Below are positions 19,444 through 26,998 of a stretch of DNA of 64,000 nt, in pieces. Within the stretch, counting starts at the first letter, position 1. Each line of letters opens with the position of its first letter. Both the position numbers and the translations under genes were made by a program. Below the pieces are notes generated by a model. That model saw only the letters and a list, made by a program, of their open reading frames with translations, searched no databases and was not told the DNA's origin. The stretch covers positions 682,001 to 746,000 of the forward strand of contig JABTUD010000002.1 of NCBI GenBank assembly GCA_015075555.1, in the 5' to 3' direction. Origin of the DNA: Thermoflexaceae bacterium. GTDB taxonomy: Bacteria; Chloroflexota; Dehalococcoidia; Tepidiformales; Tepidiformaceae.

Positions 19444-20442
19444 ATGCCTCGACTGACCCCGGCCGACGAGTACTTCTACCACCAGATCCCGGAGCCGCTC
19501 CCGAACGTGGTGAACTTCCACGACCACTGGCGCGAGAGCCTGTACTTCGTCGCCCACCGGCCCGATGCGCTCGGCGATGTGGTGGTGCTGACGCTGGCGC
19601 ACTTCCCGAAGCGCGAGGAGGTGGACTCGCTCCAGCTTGGGCGCATCGATGGGGAGTTCATCATGGCGCGCCATTCCCGGCCCTACGATGGCGATCCGCA
19701 CACGATGAAGGTTGGGCCGGTCTCTATCGACATCGTGGAACCGTTCAAGACGGTCAGGCTGTTCGTGGACCCGGGGAACGCGCCGGTTGGGGTGGACCTT
19801 ACCTTCACGGCGCGAACGCAGGCGCATGCGCTTCGGCGGGGAACGATGAAGGCGGGGCACGAGGTCGTCTGGGACCAGTCGCACATGATCCAGTCGGGCT
19901 ACTTCAACGGCTCGTTCACGTACAAGGGGGAACAGCATGAGGTGCGCGACTGGTGGGGCCAGCGCGACCACTCGTGGGGGATCCGCAACCACCAGCGCTG
20001 CCCGATGTGGATGTGGCTCGCCATCCAGCTTCCCGATGGGATGTTCTCGGTTTGGAACTGGGAGTACGCGAACGGCGCCCGGGTCTACACCGATGGTTGC
20101 TGGGCGCCGGCCGATGGCGGCGACCCGGTGGGGGTGGTCGCTTTCAGCCACGACCTGCACTGGACCGATGCCACCGGCGCACCGGCGGACTATGGCCGCG
20201 ATGGGGAGAAGGTCACCGGGCTCGCGGGGCACGTGGACATCACGCTGGACGGTGGAAAGACCGTGGGCATCGACGCCGAAGGGCGCTTCCATTCACGCTA
20301 CGGCCCCCTTGGCGGCGGGCAGCTGGAGATGCTGGTGCGCACGGACGATGGGCGCAGGGGCACGGCGGCTTACGAGATAACCGGTTCCCACCACCACCGC
20401 TACTTCCCGGTGGCCCGGGCCGAGAAGCTGCCGCCGGGATAG
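19444..20442 (+). CDS. Lipocalin-like protein (AttH/CrtC, DUF7064/7065-type)
   Basis: A 332-aa cytosolic protein with a repeated beta-rich pattern. HDHWRESLYFVAHRP near the N-terminus and the strongly conserved DWWGQRDHSWGIR centre resemble the two-lipocalin AttH/hydroxyneurosporene-synthase-like proteins annotated as DUF7064/DUF7065. Members bind or modify hydrophobic ligands; no reaction can be assigned here. GGAGGG lies 4-5 bp before the ATG at 19444, so this start is chosen over the longer frame from 19372. It ends 6 bp from the convergent giant eCIS-associated gene. Confidence 0.65.
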   Translation: MPRLTPADEYFYHQIPEPLPNVVNFHDHWRESLYFVAHRPDALGDVVVLTLAHFPKREEVDSLQLGRIDGEFIMARHSRPYDGDPHTMKVGPVSIDIVEPFKTVRLFVDPGNAPVGVDLTFTARTQAHALRRGTMKAGHEVVWDQSHMIQSGYFNGSFTYKGEQHEVRDWWGQRDHSWGIRNHQRCPMWMWLAIQLPDGMFSVWNWEYANGARVYTDGCWAPADGGDPVGVVAFSHDLHWTDATGAPADYGRDGEKVTGLAGHVDITLDGGKTVGIDAEGRFHSRYGPLGGGQLEMLVRTDDGRRGTAAYEITGSHHHRYFPVARAEKLPPG

Positions 20443-20448
20443 GGGCGG

Positions 20449-23400
20449 TCAGCGGCGTGGGGCCGCAGAGGGGGTACGGCTGCGGATGGGGCTGCGCCGC
20501 TGCACCTCCTCGAGTGCTGTGAGCCGGATGTGGAGGGCCTGGAGCTGTGGACGCAGGGGGTCATCGGCCGGCATCTGCCCGAGCATGGTGGATATCACAT
20601 CGAGCAACTCATCGTCACCGGCGAGCGCAAGAAGGTGGAGTTCCGGGATCTCACCTGGTCCGACAGGTGTTTCCCGTCGAAGTATCTCGCCATTCGCGAT
20701 CGATTCGCTCAGGATGGCGCCCTGGGGGACGGAGCTCTCTCCACCCCAGAGCGCCTGGGCGACCTGGCGGGCCTGTTCGGGAGATGCGCCGAGTCCGAGG
20801 GCGTAGAGCCTTGCCACTTCCGGGGTGGCGAGGTGGAGGAAACCGTCGCGCACCAGGTCGCGAGCAAGGCTGGCGCCAGTCGCCTCGGCGAGCATGCGCC
20901 CAGCAGTGAAGCGCCCCCGCATTCCCTGACGTACGGGCTGCCCGGGCCGGGGTTCAGGGGGCTCGCGGACAAACTGAGCGAACGTTGGGTCGACAATGAA
21001 TCGCAGCGGAGGGGGACCTCCGAATGTGACTACTGCGAACCCGTGGCTTTGTTCCGTGATGAAGTCGCCTGCCTGGAAGCGATGGATGGTGACCAGCTCT
21101 GCGCTGTCCAGTGTGAGGGACTGGAATGCGTCCGCGGAAACGTCGCGCCCGGGGCCGCAGGCGCCGGCCAACTGTTCGCTACCGAGACGTCTGGATTCGG
21201 GCGCCACTGCGGGCCTCTGGACAAGCCGCGCGAGCTGGTACGCGCGGAAGTCGGCCACGGCCTGCTGCAGGAGCAGTTCGATGTCGGCCCTTGTGCCGGC
21301 CCCATTCTCGACACGCTGCCGGGCGGCTTCGACGGCAGCCCGCGGCGGTGGTTCGGTTGCGACACCTTCGCGGGCAAGCCGCTCAACCTCGGCCTCCGCC
21401 TCGCGGTGTGTGCGCGCGCGGCCGGCCGCGCCAGGCTCGGGTTCGCCACTGCCCGGGGTGGAGCGGGCCGGGGTCTCGGCGGGCCTGCGGGCCCGCTCGC
21501 CCTCCGCAGATGGCACGCGCGGGGGTGCGCCCGCGCCGCCCCCTCCGTCGCGCGGCGCGGCCGGGCCCATGACCCCGGCCTCGGCGCGCTGGCGCTCGGC
21601 CGTCTCGGCGGCCATCCGGTGGAGGTCTCCGACGGCGCCTTCGGCCCAGCGCCTGATGTTGTCCACGAACTGCCGGCGGACGGCGTCGGAGACAGTGCTG
21701 GGCCGTCCGGGGGAGCTGGTTATCTGGTCATGCATGCCAGCCTGGCGTGCATACCTGACGAGCAGCCGCTCCATCATGGCGGCCTGGGCAGCGCCTTCGA
21801 AGATGGTCCACCGGCTCTGGAGGAACAGGTCGAGCAGGGCACGCGTCTCGGGGGAGCTGGCTTCGACGCCCGCGAGGTGCTCTGCGCGGAGGATGCGTCC
21901 GCCGTACTTGGCCGCCGCCTTGACGGCCGCGGCGAGGTTATCGCCGGCCGCCTCGATGTGGCCGACCATCATGCCGAAGTTGGCCGAAGCGGCCCCTGCG
22001 GAGTGGGCGAGGGCGTCGGCGGGGGTGCGGCCGCGGGTGCGCGCGGCTTCGCGCTCCTGGATGGTCTCGATGTCAGACCGTACGGCCTCTTCGGGCCAGC
22101 GACCGGCCTCGAGCTGGCGCTCAAGGTAGGCGAGGTCTTCCTCGGCGCGACGGATCGCCGCCTCATCGCGTGGGGAGGCGGAGCGCAGCTCTTCAAGGCG
22201 GGCGCGTTGTTGCCCGATGTTCTCGCGCAGGGCTTCGGAGCCTGATTCGGCGCCTGCCGCCCGCAGGGCCTGGCCCTGGGCAACGGCCTGCTCGAACGCG
22301 GAGCGGGTGGCATAGGCTTCGGGTTCAAACCAGAGGATCTCGGATTGAAGCCGGGCGATCTCGGCGAAGTTGGGGGGTTGCGCGGCGGCGAGCTCGGCGA
22401 GCCTTTCGCGCTTCGCGGCCACGATCTGTTCGCGCGCGATGCGGGCCACCACCGCGGCCGGGGCACCGGGGTTTTCCTGCCGGGCCTGCGTTTCCGCAGC
22501 GGTGCGCTCGGTTTCGCGGGCGGCGAAGAAGGCCTCTGCCCGCTCCATCTGCCGCAGGAGGGCACGCTGGGCGGCGGCGGCCTCGGGAGAACGGGCGGCG
22601 GCGAGCTCTGCCTCCAACCGAGAGCGGAAGCGGGACCACTGCTCGGGCCCGAGGCCGCGGATCTGCTCGGCCATTCCCACTTCGCCGGCCAGGGCGGCCT
22701 CAGCGCGGCGCTCACGGGCGGTCCGGGCAGCGAACGATTGCTCGCCGATATAGGCGTAGACGTTCGTGTCGATGATCGCGTCCGTCTCACCGCCGAGGGC
22801 CGTCCGGAGGAGTTCGGCGAAGCGGAGGGACGCCCGCGAGGATTCGTTCAGCTGCCCGGCAAGCGGGCGGGGTTCACCGCTGAAGCCCGGGCGCTGCTCC
22901 ACCGGGCGCAGGGTGATGTCGATGTCGCTGGCAAAGGAGACCGTGCCGGGGTTGAACATGAAGACGCCCGGGAACTCCTGCTGGAGGCGGGCAAACGTGC
23001 GGTCGACGAGGCGCTGCCGCGCCTCGATGAGCGCGAGCTCGGCCACCTGGCGCCTGGCGTCCGGCAGTTCGGCGACGACCCGCCGCAACTCGCCGCGCCA
23101 GTCGCCGGCGGCGCGGATAAGGTCTTCGGCGGCGCCGGCGCGCCGATCCGCCTGCCCGCGCTCCAGGGTCCGCGTGAATCGTCGAACAGCCTCGTCGAGG
23201 GACATGCGTTCCGGCGTCTCGACAGGAGGCGCTGCCGTGGGACCGGGCAGCGTGGTGCGAACGGTCTCCTCCTCCTCCCCTTCGGCCGGGCGGCGAGCCT
23301 CGCCTTCGGGCGTCTCTGCCCTCCCCTCTTCCGCTGGCCGGCGGCCGCGGGCGCGAGGTTCGGGCTCGGGGCCGGGAGGGCGCTCGTTCGGCCCGAGGTC

Positions 23401-26256
23401 GGGGGCTTCGTTGGGGGCTCTGCCCCCGGGGGTCTCACCAGCCTGGCGGGGCGGGATGGGGCCAACTTCCCCGGGTCGGGGAGGACCGGCATCCGGCGCG
23501 GGGCCGCCTTCGGCTACCATCGTTTCGCGGATGTGCCCGTAAATGGCCATCGCGTTTGTATGGATTGCCTGGGAGGCGATGTGGCTGCGGCGGCGGCGGG
23601 CCTCGGTGTGGGTTATCTGGCCGGTCCGTTCCTCCCGGTTCACCTCGAGCAGCTGGTTGAGGGTCTGCATGTTGCCCGAGATAAGGTCAATGCGGTCGAC
23701 GGCCCGCCCGGCAACCTCGAGTCCGCGGGTAGCGGCCCGCACCCGCTCGCCGCCGCGGGCCGCTCGCATGGCAGCGGCGGCGTCGCCACCTTCCAGGGAG
23801 AGCGTGAAGCGTCTCCCATGCTGGGCGAGGCGAAGCCGCCCCACCGCCTGCCCGACCTGGATGACGCCACCGAGGATGGACACAGTGTCGGAGAACGACT
23901 CGGCGTCCGCTTCGAGCGTTCCGAGCCGGTAGCGGTTCACCAGGCGTTCGGCGGCGAGAAGGGCACCGGCGACGGCGGCCACTTCGCCGACGCCAGGCGC
24001 GAACATGCCAAGAGCGACCAGGATTGTGACCAGGTCGTTCAGCTTCTCCCGCGCAAGGGCGAGGTCACGGGGCGCGCTCTGGACGCGCCTGTCGCCCGGG
24101 GAAGGGAAGCGGCCGGGGTCTCCGGCGCCGGGAAAGATCCGGATTACGAGCAGGCCGCGCCCGTAGCCGCACTCGTTTGCCATGGCCCGGATGGCATCGT
24201 CGACGGCGGCATCGCGCGATGAACCTTCGCCTTCATAGGCGCCGCCCGAGCGGTCGGTCATGTCGGAGAGGCGGTAACGGTAGGCGCCGTTTCTCTGGCC
24301 AAGGTCCATTAGCTGGAGGAGGAGGGGGTAGCGCTGGCCCGAGACGCGGCTGACGAGGACCCCGCGGGGCCGGATGACGCTGGTGGCGCCCTCGGTGCGC
24401 TCGCGCGCACGTTCGAGCTGCCTCTGCATGCGGTCCCGGTCGCGTTCGAGGTCGCGCCGCCGGTAGATGTCCCAGGCGGGGAGGGCGGCAAGCTGCCGCC
24501 GGAGCCGGTCGAGCGAGTGCTCAAGGACGTCGATGGCCGACCCCTGGACGTTCACGCGGGCCGTCTCGAGCTGCTCCTGGAGGCGGGCGCGCTCTTCGGC
24601 ATTCCTTTCGTGGCTAATGCGTTCTTCGAGCTCCTCGACCTCGCGCTCGGGGCGAATGAGCTCGGATTGGGCGAGCCGCCGGGGGTTTTGGACAAAGACA
24701 AGCTTGCGGGCGCGGCTCGGGAGGTAGCGGATCTCACCGTTTTCGCCCTGGGGCCGTGGGTAGGCGATGGACTGGATGAGATATGCCCCCTCGCGCTCGG
24801 GCCAGGGGATCTCCCGCTCTTCGCTGAAGCCGCCCATGGAATCGGCGAGCGTGTCGATGAGCTCTCCGCCTGCGGCGACGATTGCCGACGACGCGGCAGA
24901 GAGCACGGCCAGCGGGCCGAGGACGACGAGGGCCGGTCCGAGGTCTTCAACGCCGTGCTCGATGTCCTCCCACTGCTCGCGGATGACGTGCTCGCGGCGG
25001 ACGCCCGCAGCAATGCCTTGCTCGACCTCGGCGCCGCGGCCTGCCTCCCCGCTCTCGACAAGCTCGCTGGCGCCCTCTGTGGTGGTTACCCCGCGCTCAC
25101 GCGCCCGGCGGGTGACGTCCCATATCTTCCAGCGGTAGAGGACGAGGTTGCTGGCAGCGGAGGCCTGTGTCAGCAGGTCGGCGTCGGCGCCGGAGTAGTC
25201 CAGCCGCATGGCGAAGGTGCCGATACCACCGGGCGCCTGGAGCTCCTCGCCCCTGATCTCGGCCGGCCAGGCGGGGCGGTTGGCGCGCCCGCGCCGGTCG
25301 CGGGGCATGCCTGGTTCCGGGGGCGGCCCAGCGATTCCGAGTTCGGTGGCGCTGGCTTCTCCAAAGGGCCGGTCGGGGCGAGGGGCGCGCGGGATCCGGG
25401 GCACGATGTAGAACGTGGCGGCGCCGCGCTGGAGGACGTCCGCGAGGGCCTGGTCCTCGGCGGGGCCCAGGTCGGCGATGGGGACGAGCGGAGTGGATTC
25501 TGACGCGCCCGCGCCTTCTCCGCGGGCCGCGGGCTGCTCGCCGGTGGACTCCCCACTGCCGGGGCGGCTCTCGCCCTCTTCGCGGGGCGCGCCCACGAAG
25601 CCGCCGCGGAAGATGCGACCGTTTGCATCGACCATCCAGCGGTTGAGCGGGCGGCCTTCCGCCGTCTCAACGAAGGTGTAGACGCCGGGCGAGGCGCGAA
25701 TCCTGGATTCCAGCCGGAAAGTCCGGCGGCTGCGCGGGGCGCCGGACTCGTCGTAGGCGCGGAGACTGCGGCCGGCCATCACGAGGAGGTTCATGGGCAC
25801 GCGTGGAACAACGATGGACCGGAATTCCCGCGCCGCGGCGTCGAAACCCGGGGCGGATATGATCCAGGGCGTGGCGGCCGCCTGGCCTTCACCGCCAGAT
25901 TCACGCGCTGCCCGCTCGCGCCGGGCCTCGGGGGTGTGGTGGTCACGCTGGACCGGGCCCGCGGTTGCGAGCCGGGAAGAGTGGTGGTTGCCGGCCGCGC
26001 GCTGAACGCCGGCCACGCCGGCCTGCCGGAGCGCACGCGCCGTGGAATGGAGGGGGAGACTCAGCCATCCCAGCGCCTGGCCGGGTGGCGCGATGGCCGG
26101 CACGGGCGCGTTCGATCGCTCAGTGCGGGGGCCCGATGGGCCCGGGGCTGGCTGACGAGACCTCGCCTGCTGACGCTTGCGTTCCAACGCTGGCTCCGGG
26201 CGCAGAATAGACCGGCGGGGTGCGGCCCGTCGATGCCCGCGCCGTGGTGGGCGCAT
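20449..26256 (-). CDS. Giant candidate eCIS cargo (1935 aa) with NTase-like motif and Cys-His-Asp C-terminal domain
   Basis: No overall family is recognised by name. Residues 84-103 hold VQRAAGN-x4-RL...VQR, a pattern shared with the DUF4157 protein of the island. Two hydrophobic stretches (about residues 440-470 and 745-785) are followed by a Pro/Glu-rich linker (~920-1010). Residues 1111-1113 (SDIDIT, after GTVSFA) with Asp1163 (IIDTNVY) resemble a polymerase-beta-type nucleotidyltransferase metal site. A long charged helical region follows. The last ~240 residues contain Cys1700 (ACGPGRD), His1738 (SHGFAVV) and Asp1756 (VDPTFAQF), a papain/transglutaminase-like triad order. I infer a multidomain toxin or effector loaded into, or acting with, the eCIS. 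There is no clear ribosome site; the ATG at 26256 is the most upstream start and could be wrong. Confidence 0.7.
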   Translation of the reverse strand: MRPPRRGHRRAAPRRSILRPEPALERKRQQARSRQPAPGPSGPRTERSNAPVPAIAPPGQALGWLSLPLHSTARALRQAGVAGVQRAAGNHHSSRLATAGPVQRDHHTPEARRERAARESGGEGQAAATPWIISAPGFDAAAREFRSIVVPRVPMNLLVMAGRSLRAYDESGAPRSRRTFRLESRIRASPGVYTFVETAEGRPLNRWMVDANGRIFRGGFVGAPREEGESRPGSGESTGEQPAARGEGAGASESTPLVPIADLGPAEDQALADVLQRGAATFYIVPRIPRAPRPDRPFGEASATELGIAGPPPEPGMPRDRRGRANRPAWPAEIRGEELQAPGGIGTFAMRLDYSGADADLLTQASAASNLVLYRWKIWDVTRRARERGVTTTEGASELVESGEAGRGAEVEQGIAAGVRREHVIREQWEDIEHGVEDLGPALVVLGPLAVLSAASSAIVAAGGELIDTLADSMGGFSEEREIPWPEREGAYLIQSIAYPRPQGENGEIRYLPSRARKLVFVQNPRRLAQSELIRPEREVEELEERISHERNAEERARLQEQLETARVNVQGSAIDVLEHSLDRLRRQLAALPAWDIYRRRDLERDRDRMQRQLERARERTEGATSVIRPRGVLVSRVSGQRYPLLLQLMDLGQRNGAYRYRLSDMTDRSGGAYEGEGSSRDAAVDDAIRAMANECGYGRGLLVIRIFPGAGDPGRFPSPGDRRVQSAPRDLALAREKLNDLVTILVALGMFAPGVGEVAAVAGALLAAERLVNRYRLGTLEADAESFSDTVSILGGVIQVGQAVGRLRLAQHGRRFTLSLEGGDAAAAMRAARGGERVRAATRGLEVAGRAVDRIDLISGNMQTLNQLLEVNREERTGQITHTEARRRRSHIASQAIHTNAMAIYGHIRETMVAEGGPAPDAGPPRPGEVGPIPPRQAGETPGGRAPNEAPDLGPNERPPGPEPEPRARGRRPAEEGRAETPEGEARRPAEGEEEETVRTTLPGPTAAPPVETPERMSLDEAVRRFTRTLERGQADRRAGAAEDLIRAAGDWRGELRRVVAELPDARRQVAELALIEARQRLVDRTFARLQQEFPGVFMFNPGTVSFASDIDITLRPVEQRPGFSGEPRPLAGQLNESSRASLRFAELLRTALGGETDAIIDTNVYAYIGEQSFAARTARERRAEAALAGEVGMAEQIRGLGPEQWSRFRSRLEAELAAARSPEAAAAQRALLRQMERAEAFFAARETERTAAETQARQENPGAPAAVVARIAREQIVAAKRERLAELAAAQPPNFAEIARLQSEILWFEPEAYATRSAFEQAVAQGQALRAAGAESGSEALRENIGQQRARLEELRSASPRDEAAIRRAEEDLAYLERQLEAGRWPEEAVRSDIETIQEREAARTRGRTPADALAHSAGAASANFGMMVGHIEAAGDNLAAAVKAAAKYGGRILRAEHLAGVEASSPETRALLDLFLQSRWTIFEGAAQAAMMERLLVRYARQAGMHDQITSSPGRPSTVSDAVRRQFVDNIRRWAEGAVGDLHRMAAETAERQRAEAGVMGPAAPRDGGGGAGAPPRVPSAEGERARRPAETPARSTPGSGEPEPGAAGRARTHREAEAEVERLAREGVATEPPPRAAVEAARQRVENGAGTRADIELLLQQAVADFRAYQLARLVQRPAVAPESRRLGSEQLAGACGPGRDVSADAFQSLTLDSAELVTIHRFQAGDFITEQSHGFAVVTFGGPPPLRFIVDPTFAQFVREPPEPRPGQPVRQGMRGRFTAGRMLAEATGASLARDLVRDGFLHLATPEVARLYALGLGASPEQARQVAQALWGGESSVPQGAILSESIANGEILRRETPVGPGEIPELHLLALAGDDELLDVISTMLGQMPADDPLRPQLQALHIRLTALEEVQRRSPIRSRTPSAAPRR

Positions 26257-26285
26257 CGCGGGGCGGGTATCGTGATGCTCACTTC

Positions 26286-26891
26286 ATGAGCGTTACGTTC
26301 CGGATCGCCACCACTGCTGACGTTCCCGTGCTGAGGGAGGTGTTCGGGCGGGAACCGTCCGACGAGCAGATCGGCATCGCCGGTGGCGATGTGCGGCGCG
26401 CGCGCCGGTTCCGGGAGCTGATGGCATCGGCGCTCTTCATGCCGGCCGGACTGGCGGCGACAACTGTTGCGGTTGACGACGGCAGGGTCGCCGGGTTCGT
26501 GCAGAGCGGCTCCGAAGCGGGGCTCACGTGGGGGGTGGCGCTGGGGACATTGCGCATTTTCGGCTGGCGAACCGCGGGGTTCGTGCGCCGCGATCGTGCC
26601 CGCCGGAGCGTGCACCTGCCCCATCCGCCCGGGGCGTTCCACATTTCCGAGCTGCACGTGCTCTCGAGCCGGCGGAACCAGGGCATTGGGGCGGCACTCC
26701 TCGCCGAGGCGGAGCGGCTGGCGCGCGGCCGGGGCCACACGCAGATGTCGCTGACGACGACCCTGAGCAACCCGGCACGCCGGCTCTACGAGCGCTTCGG
26801 ATTCGCAACGGTAGCCACGCGAGAAGACCCGGGATACCGGGCGGTCACCGGGATCGACGGGCGGGTACTGATGGTGAAGCAGCTGGACTGA
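26286..26891 (+). CDS. GNAT family N-acetyltransferase
   Basis: A 201-aa acetyltransferase of the GNAT fold. The acetyl-CoA binding motif A is visible as LHVLSSRRNQGIGAALLAEAERLA (RRNQGIG), followed by a YERFGF motif B segment and a final beta strand. The acceptor is unknown. The ATG at 26286 gives the standard MSVTFRIATTADVPVLREV start; an upstream in-frame ATG at 26220 would overlap the divergent giant gene. It is sandwiched between the giant cargo-like gene and the FHA-peptidase gene, so it may act on island components, but a housekeeping role is equally possible. Confidence 0.85.
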   Translation: MSVTFRIATTADVPVLREVFGREPSDEQIGIAGGDVRRARRFRELMASALFMPAGLAATTVAVDDGRVAGFVQSGSEAGLTWGVALGTLRIFGWRTAGFVRRDRARRSVHLPHPPGAFHISELHVLSSRRNQGIGAALLAEAERLARGRGHTQMSLTTTLSNPARRLYERFGFATVATREDPGYRAVTGIDGRVLMVKQLD

Positions 26892-26943
26892 GCCCCCTGA
26901 CCGGGCCCTCCCATCGCCTGTGGCAATCGCTGTGGCCCACAGC

Positions 26944-26949
26944 TATCCT
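26944..26949 (+). promoter_or_regulatory. Candidate -10 element for the FHA-peptidase gene
   Basis: TATCCT in AGCTATCCTG lies 49 bp before the ATG at 26999. GCTATCCT also precedes the 673-aa FHA gene (minus strand, 48766-48773) and the small gene at 625. AAGGAG is the ribosome site. Confidence 0.4.
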
Positions 26950-26998
26950 GCTTTGCGGGAACGCATCGGCCGGGCGCAGCCGAAGGAGAACGCGCGCT

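Noticed and set aside
20530-24222. Two plus-strand open frames of more than 500 codons opposite the giant cargo gene
   Set aside because: The minus-strand protein shows coherent domains and continuous composition. The plus frames have no motif or ribosome site and end arbitrarily.
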